The notes under the pieces are model-generated. The model did not search any database and was not told the origin of the DNA. It worked only from the letters and a program-made list of their open reading frames with translations. Shown one piece after another: positions 24,640-32,802 of a stretch of 64,000 bases of DNA (within the stretch, counting starts at the first letter, position 1; every line of letters begins with the position of its first letter). The DNA comes from Arthrobacter sp. Leaf337 (lineage in GTDB: Bacteria > Actinomycetota > Actinomycetes > Actinomycetales > Micrococcaceae), in assembly GCF_001423745.1 (NCBI RefSeq), contig NZ_LMPC01000029.1, positions 381,212-445,211 of the forward strand, given 5' to 3'. A program made the translations under genes and the position numbers.

Positions 24640-25505
24640 ACAACCCAGTAGTGCCGGCAGGATTCCCGGCGCGTGTAGGTGTCCTGGGCGGTGGCCGGAT
24701 GGGCGCTGGTATCGCCCACGCGTTCCTCATCAACGGGGCAGACGTGGTGGTGGTGGAACGCGACGAGGCCGCAGCCCAGGCGGGCCGTGAGCGCGTCAAG
24801 GCCTCCGCGGCGAAAACGGTGGAGCGCAACCCTCAGGGTGGCGACCTCGAGGAGCTGGTTTCCCGCCTGTCCGTTTCTGTGGACTATGCAGCCTTCGGGG
24901 ACCGCGAACTGGTAGTCGAGGCTGTCCCGGAGGACTGGGCGTTGAAGGTAGCAGCACTCCGCGGGGTCGAGGAGCAGCTCTCGCTGGGAACCGTGCTGGC
25001 CTCGAACACCTCGTCGCTGTCCGTGTCCGGGCTGGCTGAGGAACTGGCGCGGCCCCAGGACTTCCTCGGACTGCACTTCTTCAACCCCGTCCCCGCGTCC
25101 ACGCTGATTGAGGTGGTGATCGGCAAGCAGACCCGTCCCGAGCTCGTCGAGCAGGCCCGCACTTGGGTCCTGGGGCTGGGCAAGACCGCCGTCGTGGTCA
25201 ACGACGCCCCGGGTTTCGCGTCGTCCCGGCTGGGCGTGGCGATCGCCCTGGAAGCGATGCGCATGGTCGAGGAAGGCGTCGCCTCCGCTGAGGACATCGA
25301 CAACGCCATGGTCCTCGGTTACAAACATCCCACCGGACCGCTGCGCACCACGGACATGGTGGGCCTGGACGTGCGCTTGGGCATCGCCAATTACCTTCAC
25401 CAGACGTTGGGCGAGCGGTTCGCCCCGCCGCAGATTCTCCGGGACAGAGTGGCCCACGGTGAACTGGGCCGCAAGACCGGCAAGGGCTTCTTCGATTGGA
25501 GCTGA
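24636..25505 (+). CDS. 3-hydroxyacyl-CoA dehydrogenase
   Basis: 289 aa NAD-dependent enzyme that oxidises 3-hydroxyacyl-CoA to 3-ketoacyl-CoA. Rossmann motif VLGGGRMGAGIAHAF near 11, ASNTSSLSVSGLA near 125, catalytic His in GLHFFNPVPASTLIEVV near 147, and NDAPGFASSRLGVAIALEAM near 188 starting the C-terminal dimerisation domain with the catalytic Glu nearby. ATGA overlap with the hydratase couples translation. It is the last gene of the beta-oxidation cluster and is followed by a long hairpin terminator. Confidence 0.93.
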   Translation: MNNPVVPAGFPARVGVLGGGRMGAGIAHAFLINGADVVVVERDEAAAQAGRERVKASAAKTVERNPQGGDLEELVSRLSVSVDYAAFGDRELVVEAVPEDWALKVAALRGVEEQLSLGTVLASNTSSLSVSGLAEELARPQDFLGLHFFNPVPASTLIEVVIGKQTRPELVEQARTWVLGLGKTAVVVNDAPGFASSRLGVAIALEAMRMVEEGVASAEDIDNAMVLGYKHPTGPLRTTDMVGLDVRLGIANYLHQTLGERFAPPQILRDRVAHGELGRKTGKGFFDWS

Positions 25506-25531
25506 ATCGGCTGGAACTGATCTGAGCCTAA

Positions 25532-25579
25532 ACTCATGAAGCTGGCCAAGACTCTGGGGTCATGGCCAGCTTCGTGAGT
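25532..25579. terminator. bidirectional hairpin terminator
   Basis: ACTCATGAAGCTGGCCA (25532-25548) pairs with TGGCCAGCTTCGTGAGT (25563-25579) over 17 bp with one G-T/A-C change; 14-nt loop. It ends the beta-oxidation operon. No long U-tract. Confidence 0.7.
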
Positions 25580-25936
25580 TGGTTGACGCTTTCCGCTGTG
25601 CCGCACATTGGCCGTCCCCGGGCATGATCAAGCAGCCGGTCTTCCTCGGCGTTGGTTACAGGTCCAGGGCCAGCCTCGGAAAAGACGGGAACCCACCAAT
25701 GTCATGCACGATCGGCGGCACCGCAGTCGTGACGATCGTCTAATCGATGGCCACCAGGCCCGTCTAGAGCATCAAGTAGATCAGTGCGGGTCCGCGTTTT
25801 CTGCACGGGGACGAGTAGTTCTACGGCCGCGCCGGACGGGGTTGAGTGCGATTGCAACGGCGCTCCATCGGGTCGCTGCACCATGGAAGCTTCGAAACTA
25901 TGAACGACGGCGGCCGTCGCGGCCGGCCGCCACGGC
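25580..25936. other. gene-free stretch between convergent operons
   Basis: About 360 bp with no credible gene. A plus-strand frame 25608-26144 overlaps the lectin-fold gene in antisense and has no RBS; a 60-codon minus-strand stretch is open but not coding-like. Nothing recognised. Confidence 0.4.
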
Positions 25937-26599
25937 TCACCGTGCAGTGATGGACAGGTTGGAGAAGAACGCCTCCGTACCGATGTCAACAAAAAGCCCG
26001 ATGCCGCCGAGGGCTTCCCGTCCCTTTGTTTTAGCAAGATCCAGAATCTGGATGCCATCGACGCTGGCACGCAATCTTCCGTCCTGCACCTCGATACGCA
26101 GCTGGATCCATTCGTCCGGACCGATAGGGGCCCCCGCCTCGTAGCGTCCGTCCGGATACTCCTCGCGAAGGCGTTCGAAGTTCCACTCAGGGTAGGCGAA
26201 ATACTGCACGGCCCGCTGAGCACGGGGTCCCGGAGGATTTACCTTGGCACCGTTGAGGGGCCGGACATAAACAGCTTCGAAGCTCTCCAGGTTCTCCGTG
26301 ATCCGGTAGGCAAGACCCGCGAACGCCCGCGCATAGTCTGGCGCGCCGCCTGCGAGCCGGCTCAGCAGGTCGACCTCGACGATACCGTTCCCGAAGTCCG
26401 CAGGAATAAGGACAAAAGTGGGCTGGTCCACGTAGTCAACACCGGGAACCCCTGAGGCTGCGGCCTCGGTCAGCCCGACGCGAAGGGCACGGCGCCCCGC
26501 AACATTGACACTCTCCGCCGTCACGGAGTGCATCGACGCTCCCGCGGGCAGGCCGTCCAAGGCGTGGAATACCGTTACCTGAAGTTTCCGGTCATTCAT
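25937..26599 (-). CDS. LamG/DUF1080-like concanavalin-fold protein
   Basis: 220 aa, no signal peptide. The sequence has the alternating strand pattern of concanavalin A-like jelly rolls: FVLIPADFGNGIVEVDLLSR near 80, FAGLAYRITENLESFEAVYVRP near 110, QYFAYPEWNFERLRE near 145 and DEWIQLRIEVQDGRLRASVDG near 175, then GGIGLFVDIGTEAFFSNLSI at the end. This order (particle of G-x-E-V-D, then W-x-x-L-R, then F-S-N-L) is typical of 3-keto-disaccharide-hydrolase/DUF1080-like domains. It overlaps the preceding gene by 8 bp (ATGAATGA), so it is strictly coupled to the oxidoreductase. Function unknown. Confidence 0.7.
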   Translation of the reverse strand: MNDRKLQVTVFHALDGLPAGASMHSVTAESVNVAGRRALRVGLTEAAASGVPGVDYVDQPTFVLIPADFGNGIVEVDLLSRLAGGAPDYARAFAGLAYRITENLESFEAVYVRPLNGAKVNPPGPRAQRAVQYFAYPEWNFERLREEYPDGRYEAGAPIGPDEWIQLRIEVQDGRLRASVDGIQILDLAKTKGREALGGIGLFVDIGTEAFFSNLSITAR

Positions 26600-27626
26600 T
26601 GACGTTCCATTCTTCCGAGTGTGCTGAGGGGGCGTCGGTGCGCCCGCCCACCGTGACTATCAGCTTTCCCGTGACGGAGCCGTCCTCCATGTCCTGATGC
26701 GCCTGCACTATGTTCTCGAGGGAATAGACCTTCCCGATCGGGACGATGACATGTCCCGACGCGACTGCGTCCAGGAACTCCTGCAGGACAGCCGGGGGCA
26801 GGTCCTCGGCTTCGCCGGTGTAAGCGGTGAGTCGAACTCCACTGGGGATGTAGTCGATGGGGTAGAAATCCGGCACGGTCCACTCATCGGAAAGCATGCC
26901 CGTAAAGCACACCGTCCCGTGGACGGCGGTGGCCCGGAGCGTGTCGCGCAACGTCGGGGCTCCCACGAGCTCAACCGCGCCGCCGACTCCATCAGGGAAG
27001 ATCCTCCGAACCTCCTCAGCGATACTTCCGGTATCGATAATGACATGGTCCGCCCCGACGTCGAGGAGCGCTTGAGTCTTCGTGGGGTTCCGGGTGGTGG
27101 CCAGGACCGTGATGCCGCGGCGCTTCGCCAGGACGACGAGAGCAAGACCAATCGAGGACGTGCCGCCCCGGATCAACAAGCTGCTGCCCGGGGCGGCATT
27201 GACACCGACCGTCAACGAGCCGTAGGCGGTCTGCAGCATTTCCGGAACCGCACCCAGGGTGGCCCAGTCAAGGGTGCTCGCGAACGGGATCACGCTGGCG
27301 GCCGGTACCGAAACGTACTCGGCGTATCCGCCGTCAAAAGTCCGCCCCATGCCGCCCATCAGCGCTGCGACCTGAGTCCCGGGGGTAAACTCTCCGCCCG
27401 GGGCGTCAACCACCACCCCGGCCGCCTCGATGCCCGGAATACGCGGAAAGGACCCGAAGGACCCCAGGCCGCGCCGGAAGTGCAGTTCAGAGCGGTTCAG
27501 GCCGAAGGCGCGGACCTTGATCAGAACCCACCCCGGCGTGGAAGCGGGCCGGGGTACGTCCCGGATTTTGAGGGCGTCCGGTGCCCCGGGACCGTCGAGG
27601 ACGACGGCACGCATCATTTCAGGCAT
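26592..27626 (-). CDS. zinc-independent quinone oxidoreductase-like (MDR) protein
   Basis: 344 aa medium-chain dehydrogenase/reductase. The N-terminal GroES-like domain (MRAVVLDGPGAPDALKIRDV) has FGLNRSELHFRRG where zinc ADHs carry Cys, and there is no structural-zinc Cys cluster, so it belongs to the quinone oxidoreductase/crotonyl reductase branch. Cofactor motif LLIRGGTSSIGLALVVLAKR near 147 (AxxGxxG type), NADPH-type Arg in TTRNPTK near 180. C-terminal extension TDAPSAHSEEWNVNE. Overlaps both neighbours by 8 bp. Probably reduces an activated double bond or a quinone; the substrate is unknown. Confidence 0.88.
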   Translation of the reverse strand: MPEMMRAVVLDGPGAPDALKIRDVPRPASTPGWVLIKVRAFGLNRSELHFRRGLGSFGSFPRIPGIEAAGVVVDAPGGEFTPGTQVAALMGGMGRTFDGGYAEYVSVPAASVIPFASTLDWATLGAVPEMLQTAYGSLTVGVNAAPGSSLLIRGGTSSIGLALVVLAKRRGITVLATTRNPTKTQALLDVGADHVIIDTGSIAEEVRRIFPDGVGGAVELVGAPTLRDTLRATAVHGTVCFTGMLSDEWTVPDFYPIDYIPSGVRLTAYTGEAEDLPPAVLQEFLDAVASGHVIVPIGKVYSLENIVQAHQDMEDGSVTGKLIVTVGGRTDAPSAHSEEWNVNE

Positions 27627-28974
27627 GGTCCTTCACTCCTTGGGCGTCTGCGCCAGCTGTGGTGCGCGGTGATACTGGAATGGGCCCGGGTTGCTGGTCT
27701 TGTGACGCCGCTGTCTCCGGGCCCCGCCGAATGGCCGGGAGGGCAGCGAGTGCAACGACTGCGATCAGCAACCCCGGCACCAGCGGCCAACCCGTCGATT
27801 CCGTGAGCGTCTGCACCGCGTACGGGGCAATCCCGCCAAAGATCGTTGTGGCTACAGTCCCGCCGATAGCCAACGCAGTCAAGCGGCCCCTGACTTCGAA
27901 CTGCTCCGGGATCGCCGAGGCCCCGACCGCGCTGAGGCTGCCTGCGAGGCACGCTAGGACCACTACCGCCGCCACTGCCGCGCCTACGTTCGTTTGCCCG
28001 GCTGCAGCGAACATCGGGAGTGGAAGAAGGACCGCCGCAATGGCAAGGACCAGCAGCGTTGCACGCCGCCCGTAGCGGTCGGACAGCCAGCCCGCCACGG
28101 GGGAAGCAAGGACGACGACGACGGCAGCCAGCGTCGCCAGCCCAAGGGCCGAAGATTCACTCCAGTTCCGGACTGAAATCAGGTACGTCGGCAGATAGAT
28201 AATGCCCACGTAATAGGCAGCCGAGCACAGTCCCGAAATCATAAACGTACGGACTATGGCCCGCCACTGCCGCCGCAACACACCCGGCAACGGCTGCTGC
28301 CGCGCAAGCAATCGGCTTTGCAGGAACAACGGCGTTTCCGGCAGCGCGGACCTGAGGGCCAGAACCGTCCCGGCAAGTACCCCGCCCACAATGAACGGGA
28401 TCCGCCAGCCCCACGCCTCGACCTGCGATGCAGACAAGGCAGTCACCGTCAGGGCTGAAACACCGGCAGCAAGCAACGCGCCAACTTCGCTGGCAGAAGC
28501 CGCCAACGAGGTGACCAGGCCGCGGTTCCTGGCACGGCTGCTCTCCAGGAGGTAGGTCATGACTCCCGTGTATTCGCCGCCAACAGAGAACGCCATGAGG
28601 CATCGAAGCGCAAGGAGCCACACTGCTGCCGATTCGCCGACCTGGGCATAGGTTGGCAATGCGGCCATCCCGGCTGTGGCCAGGAACATCAACGCCATGG
28701 ACGCCAGAAGGACCGGGCGCCTGCCCCAGCGGTCCCCCACATAGCCGAACACCAGGCCGCCAACGGGCCTCAGTAAATAGGAGACAGCAAACGTCGCCAG
28801 TGTCATGAGGACGCCCGTCGGGCTGTCCCCGAAGAAGACCCGGGACAGCACCGAACTCAGGTAAAGGAACAGCGTGAAGTCGTACCACTCCACAACTGTC
28901 GAGACCACGGCAATGGCAAGACGGCCACGGGAAATGGCCGGTTTGGATGCACCGGAGACAGGCGATGACGGCAT
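27619..28974 (-). CDS. MFS transporter, MHS (metabolite:H+ symporter) family
   Basis: 451 aa with twelve predicted membrane spans. STVVEWYDFTLFLYLSSVLS near 24 matches the MHS signature (EWYDF); RPVGGLVFGYVGDRWGRRPV near 68 is the MFS loop 2-3 motif; the second copy AGWLSDRYGRRATLLV lies near 300. MHS members carry dicarboxylates, osmolytes or aromatic acids. GAAGGA precedes ATG 28974. It is the first gene of a three-gene coupled operon and divergent from the PadR gene, with a palindromic operator in the 99-bp gap. Confidence 0.9.
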   Translation of the reverse strand: MPSSPVSGASKPAISRGRLAIAVVSTVVEWYDFTLFLYLSSVLSRVFFGDSPTGVLMTLATFAVSYLLRPVGGLVFGYVGDRWGRRPVLLASMALMFLATAGMAALPTYAQVGESAAVWLLALRCLMAFSVGGEYTGVMTYLLESSRARNRGLVTSLAASASEVGALLAAGVSALTVTALSASQVEAWGWRIPFIVGGVLAGTVLALRSALPETPLFLQSRLLARQQPLPGVLRRQWRAIVRTFMISGLCSAAYYVGIIYLPTYLISVRNWSESSALGLATLAAVVVVLASPVAGWLSDRYGRRATLLVLAIAAVLLPLPMFAAAGQTNVGAAVAAVVVLACLAGSLSAVGASAIPEQFEVRGRLTALAIGGTVATTIFGGIAPYAVQTLTESTGWPLVPGLLIAVVALAALPAIRRGPETAASQDQQPGPIPVSPRTTAGADAQGVKDHA

Positions 28975-29010
28975 AAGGGTCCTTCGAAGACGAATGCGGG
29001 ACAGCCAGCA

Positions 29011-29031
29011 TATACCTCGAAACGAGGTATA
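29011..29031. promoter_or_regulatory. PadR operator: TATACCTCG-N3-CGAGGTATA
   Basis: Perfect 9-bp arms around AAA in the MFS-PadR divergent region. A second, one-armed copy ATACCTCG-TTT-CGA lies at 29041-29054, so PadR may bind cooperatively. The same ATACCTCGAAACGA occurs at 51526-51539. Confidence 0.75.
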
Positions 29032-29073
29032 TGCGAGTAGATACCTCGTTTCGACACATACATGTCATGTAGC

Positions 29074-29595
29074 ATGGCGTTCGTGCTGGAACTGATGATC
29101 TTGGGTTTCCTGGCGGAGGGCCCGCTCCACGGCTACGAACTGCGCCGGAAAATGAACGAGTTATACGGTTTCGCCCGTGAAATCAGCGACGGCAGCCTGT
29201 ACCCCGCCATCCAGCGGCTGATCAAATCAGGGTCAGTTGTCCGCCGCATCGAGAGCGGCCGGGCCGCCCAGCGCCACACGCTCGAACTGACGCCTGATGG
29301 CAGGAAAGATCTCGAGGGCCGACTGCGCAGCGCATCGGCAGGCGACATCACGGACCTCGGACGATTTATGGTCATCCTTGCGTTCCTATCCCAACTTCCC
29401 GATGTGGAAGATCAGCATGCGGTACTTCGACGGCGGCTTGAGTTCCTGGAGGCCCCGGCAAGCTTCTTCTACGAAAATGGCCGGCCACTGCGCAAGGCGG
29501 AAATAGAAGACGTCTACCGCAAGGGAATGGTCACCATCGGCCAGGCCGCAAGCCGCGCCGAGATCGCCTGGATCCGGCAGACTCTGGCGACCTGA
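29074..29595 (+). CDS. PadR-family transcriptional regulator
   Basis: 173 aa. PadR winged HTH at about 1-80: LELMILGFLAEGPLHGYELR, then SDGSLYPAIQRLIKSG with the family SxGSLYPxLxRL motif; the helical Vir-type C-terminus follows (about 90-173), rich in DxxxxLRRRLEFLE. ATG 29074 is chosen since the family starts MxxxLELxILG; an ATG at 29062 would add four residues. Neither has a good RBS, and the mRNA may be nearly leaderless. Divergent from the MFS operon with a strong palindrome between, so it is probably an autorepressor also controlling that operon. Confidence 0.9.
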   Translation: MAFVLELMILGFLAEGPLHGYELRRKMNELYGFAREISDGSLYPAIQRLIKSGSVVRRIESGRAAQRHTLELTPDGRKDLEGRLRSASAGDITDLGRFMVILAFLSQLPDVEDQHAVLRRRLEFLEAPASFFYENGRPLRKAEIEDVYRKGMVTIGQAASRAEIAWIRQTLAT

Positions 29596-29624
29596 TAGCG
29601 GTTGCCTGCGTATCCGGGACCCGG

Positions 29625-31865
29625 CTATCCATCCTGGCCCTCGATAAACGCGTCGATATCTTCCGGTTCCAGAGGGATGCCAGGAAACTCGACGATCGTG
29701 GCCAGCGGCATACTGAGCACGTTGACACGCCCCGCTTCGTCTCCGAGCAGGTCTCCGATGCGGCCGCGGAACCCGCCACGGGCTTCCGCGGTCGCCCGCA
29801 GTCTAGGCCCGGCGACGGGGTGATCGTAAAAATCGCCGAAAGTGGACCAGTTGTCGAGGCGCACCGGGCGCGGCACGCCTGTGATCTCGATGTCCGCCGA
29901 AATCCTGAGGTCGCGGGATGATGCCCCGACATGGACGGTGGCGTGGCCGCCTTCGTATGCCCAGCCGGTAAGCCGCCCGTGCCAATGCTCAAGGTCGGCA
30001 CGGCGCACCTCGATCCGGACAACTTCGGAGGCACCGGCGTCGAGACGAACCTTCCGCCAGCCGCGCAGCTCCCGGAGTGGGGTCTGGACGGAGCTGTTGT
30101 GGTCGGTGACGTACACCTGGACTACGTCCGATCCCTCTCTTGTGCCGGTGTTGGTGAGGCGGACCTCCACGTCGAAAGCTGTCTCATCCTCGAGCGCACG
30201 CGGAGTCACATTGAGGTCGGAGTAGCTGAACGTCGTGTACGAAAGTCCGTGTCCGAAGGGGTAGTCCACCGCCACGTCCCGGGCATCGTAGTAGCGGTAT
30301 CCGACGTGGATGCCTTCACCGTACCGGACCGTTCCACCCTCCCCCGGGAAGGAGAGGTACGACGGAGTATCTTCGATCCGCAGCGGCACCGACTCAGCAA
30401 GGCGGCCGCCAGGTTCAGAATCTCCGAGAAGGACATCGGCAACTGTGTCGCCGTGAGCTTGGCCGGTCAGCCAGAATTCGACGACGGCATTCACCGAAGA
30501 GCGCCATGCCGCCGTGGTGACCGCGGAGCCGTTGCTGAGAGCTACGACCTTTGGTGTGGCGATCGCCTGCATGTCTGAGAGGAGCGCAAGCTGGTCTTCG
30601 GGCAAGTCGATCGATGTTCGGTCCACGCCCTCTGCCTCGTAGCCCCCTGGCAGCCCCAGAAAGAGCAAGACTATGTCCGCCCGCCGCGCCGCATCGACTG
30701 CGTCGGACCGCATCACGGACGACGAGGCAATCCGATCAAGACTGTAGGCGGGCGAGAACTCCACCGTTCCCCCTGCTGCTTCCACCCGAGCGGTTAGCGC
30801 GTCGAGCCCGGAGACAGTGAGGGACGCGTTGACGCGTGAACTGCCGGAACCTTGGTAGCGCGGGGTCCGGGCGAGCTCGCCAACCACCGCGACGCGAAGT
30901 CCTGCCGATAGCTCCAGCGGCAGCGTTCCATCGTTTGCCAACAGGACGCTGGACTGAGCCGCGGCAGTCCGTACAAGTTCATGGTGCGCACCAATATCGA
31001 CTGCAGGCACTCGGCTATTCACCTTCGTCCGCCGGGCAAGGAGCTTCAGCCGCTCTGCCACGCGGTCGAACGCTTCGCGCTCAATGCGTCCCCCGGCGAG
31101 GGCCAAACCGACGCGCTGGTCGTCCTGCCGGCCGGGCATACGAACATCCAGTCCAGCTTCAAGCGCTGCCACGGGATCGTGGACGGCACCCCAATCTGAC
31201 ACGACGACTCCGTCGTAGTCCCATTCCCCTCGCAGCACATCGGTGAGTAGCCAGTGGTTCTCCGAGGCGTAGACACCGTTGATTCGGTTGTATGAAGACA
31301 TGATCGACCACGGGCTGGACTCGCGGAGGGCGACCTGGAAGGCGCGCAGGTAGACCTCGCGCAGTGTCCGTTCATCCACATCGGCGCTGACGCGGAGTCG
31401 ATCAGTTTCCTGATTGTTTGCTGCGAAATGCTTGAGGCAGGCACCGACTCCTTCGCTTTGGATACCGCGAACGGCCGCAGCCGCGAGCACGCCGGCGAGG
31501 AACGGATCTTCGGAGTAGTACTCGAAATTACGTCCGCAAAGCGGGCTGCGCTTGATGTTCAAGCCTGGTCCGAGGACGACATCGACGCCAGCAGCGCGAG
31601 CTTCGCGCCCCAGAGCAGCCCCGACGGACTGTACGAGTTCAGGGTCCCAGGATGAGGCGAGAGTGACGGCCGGCGGAAAGCACGTGGCAGGGGCGCTCCG
31701 TTCGAGTCCGAGGTGGTCAGGGTTTTGGTCGTCCTGAACCCGAAGTCCGTGAGGCCCGTCCGCGAAACGCAAAGGCCTCAAGTCGATCCATGGCGCTTCC
31801 AGCGTCGTCCAGTAGTCTGCCCCTGTCGTCAGGGACACTGCGGCCAGGGGCATTGTGTCGGTCAT
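29625..31865 (-). CDS. GH3 beta-glucosidase/beta-xylosidase
   Basis: 746 aa. Three-domain GH3: TIM barrel (about 30-300) with nucleophile D224 in VVSDWGAVHD and KHFAANNQETDR near 142; alpha/beta sandwich (about 330-560) with VLLANDGTLPLE and SSRVNASLTVSG; C-terminal fibronectin-III-like domain (about 600-690) with GSDVVQVYVTDHNSSVQTP. No signal peptide, so it acts on imported oligosaccharides. AAGGAG before ATG 31865. It follows the ABC permease genes on the same strand (44 bp gap); regulator is probably the LacI gene upstream. It cleaves beta-linked gluco- or xylo-oligosaccharides; which one cannot be told. Confidence 0.93.
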   Translation of the reverse strand: MTDTMPLAAVSLTTGADYWTTLEAPWIDLRPLRFADGPHGLRVQDDQNPDHLGLERSAPATCFPPAVTLASSWDPELVQSVGAALGREARAAGVDVVLGPGLNIKRSPLCGRNFEYYSEDPFLAGVLAAAAVRGIQSEGVGACLKHFAANNQETDRLRVSADVDERTLREVYLRAFQVALRESSPWSIMSSYNRINGVYASENHWLLTDVLRGEWDYDGVVVSDWGAVHDPVAALEAGLDVRMPGRQDDQRVGLALAGGRIEREAFDRVAERLKLLARRTKVNSRVPAVDIGAHHELVRTAAAQSSVLLANDGTLPLELSAGLRVAVVGELARTPRYQGSGSSRVNASLTVSGLDALTARVEAAGGTVEFSPAYSLDRIASSSVMRSDAVDAARRADIVLLFLGLPGGYEAEGVDRTSIDLPEDQLALLSDMQAIATPKVVALSNGSAVTTAAWRSSVNAVVEFWLTGQAHGDTVADVLLGDSEPGGRLAESVPLRIEDTPSYLSFPGEGGTVRYGEGIHVGYRYYDARDVAVDYPFGHGLSYTTFSYSDLNVTPRALEDETAFDVEVRLTNTGTREGSDVVQVYVTDHNSSVQTPLRELRGWRKVRLDAGASEVVRIEVRRADLEHWHGRLTGWAYEGGHATVHVGASSRDLRISADIEITGVPRPVRLDNWSTFGDFYDHPVAGPRLRATAEARGGFRGRIGDLLGDEAGRVNVLSMPLATIVEFPGIPLEPEDIDAFIEGQDG

Positions 31866-31908
31866 CGAAACTCCTTGAATGAACAGATATGAACTGTCGT
31901 GTTGCTGG

Positions 31909-32802
31909 TTAGCGGCCGGCGAGGGAGCCGCCGATGCCGCCGACGCTGAAGTACTTGTTCAAGGTGGCGAAGACGATGATGGGCGGGAGCATCATGACCA
32001 CGGCGAGTGCCATGACGGAAGTCCAGTCGGTGGCGTTCTGCTGGAAGAAGGACTGGACGCCCATGGGGAGGGTGAAGATCTCGTTGGAGCGCAGGAACAC
32101 GATGGCTACGAGGTAGTCGTTCCAGGCCAGCAGGAAGGCAAAGATGGCGGTGGAGAGGATGCCGGGCAGGGAGTTGCGGAGCACCACTTTGGTGAACGAT
32201 CCGAAGACTGAGCAGCCATCGATCCATGACGCTTCTTCGAGGCTGATCGGGATGGAGTCGAAGTAGGCGGCCATCATCCACGTCGCGACGGTCATGGTGG
32301 AGCCGACGTAGATGATGGTGATGCCCAGCAGGTTGTCCACCAGTCCCATGCCGGCAAACAGGATGAAGAGCGGGACCACTGACGTGATGATGGGCAGTGA
32401 CTGCATGACGAACAACAGCAGGGAGTACCCGGAGACTGCTTTGGACCGGCCGCGGGAGAGGACATAGCCGGCGGGTGCGGCCACGGCTACGGAGACCACC
32501 ACGGTGGACAGGGTGGTGATCAGGCTGTTCTGCAGCCAGGTGGCCGCCAGCGTGCCGGAGAACACGTTGGCGAGGTTCTCGAATGTCAGGCCCTTGGCGG
32601 TGCTGTTCGGACCGGGCGTGAAGGCCAGCACCACCGTGACCATGATCGGCACCAGGACTATCGCGGTGATGAGCAGGATGGCGGTGAACCGCCACCAGCG
32701 GCCGCGATCGCCCGCTTCGGAGAGGACGCGCTTGTTCTTGGCCGGTCCGGCGACGCCGAGGACGGGCCCGGACTGGGGATGGGCGTGGACTGCTGCGCTC
32801 AT
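31909..32802 (-). CDS. carbohydrate ABC transporter permease (MalG type)
   Basis: 297 aa, six membrane spans after a 40-residue cytoplasmic N-terminus. The EAA loop that contacts the ATPase is SLEEASWIDGCSVFGSFTKV near 203. Family CUT1. ATG shares one base with the stop of the upstream permease (TAATG), so the two permeases are coupled. Pairs with 32802-33779. Confidence 0.92.
   Translation of the reverse strand: MSAAVHAHPQSGPVLGVAGPAKNKRVLSEAGDRGRWWRFTAILLITAIVLVPIMVTVVLAFTPGPNSTAKGLTFENLANVFSGTLAATWLQNSLITTLSTVVVSVAVAAPAGYVLSRGRSKAVSGYSLLLFVMQSLPIITSVVPLFILFAGMGLVDNLLGITIIYVGSTMTVATWMMAAYFDSIPISLEEASWIDGCSVFGSFTKVVLRNSLPGILSTAIFAFLLAWNDYLVAIVFLRSNEIFTLPMGVQSFFQQNATDWTSVMALAVVMMLPPIIVFATLNKYFSVGGIGGSLAGR

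Noticed and set aside
23140..25457. two long overlapping minus-strand frames opposite thiolase/ECH/HCDH genes
   Set aside because: Low-complexity Arg/Ser/Ala translations, antisense to three coupled genes with clear motifs.
26697..27806. 369-codon plus-strand frame opposite the oxidoreductase
   Set aside because: No domain, antisense to a gene with full MDR signature.
31862..32695. 277-codon minus-strand frame overlapping the MalG-type permease
   Set aside because: His/Arg/Pro-rich, out of frame with the real permease at 31909-32802.
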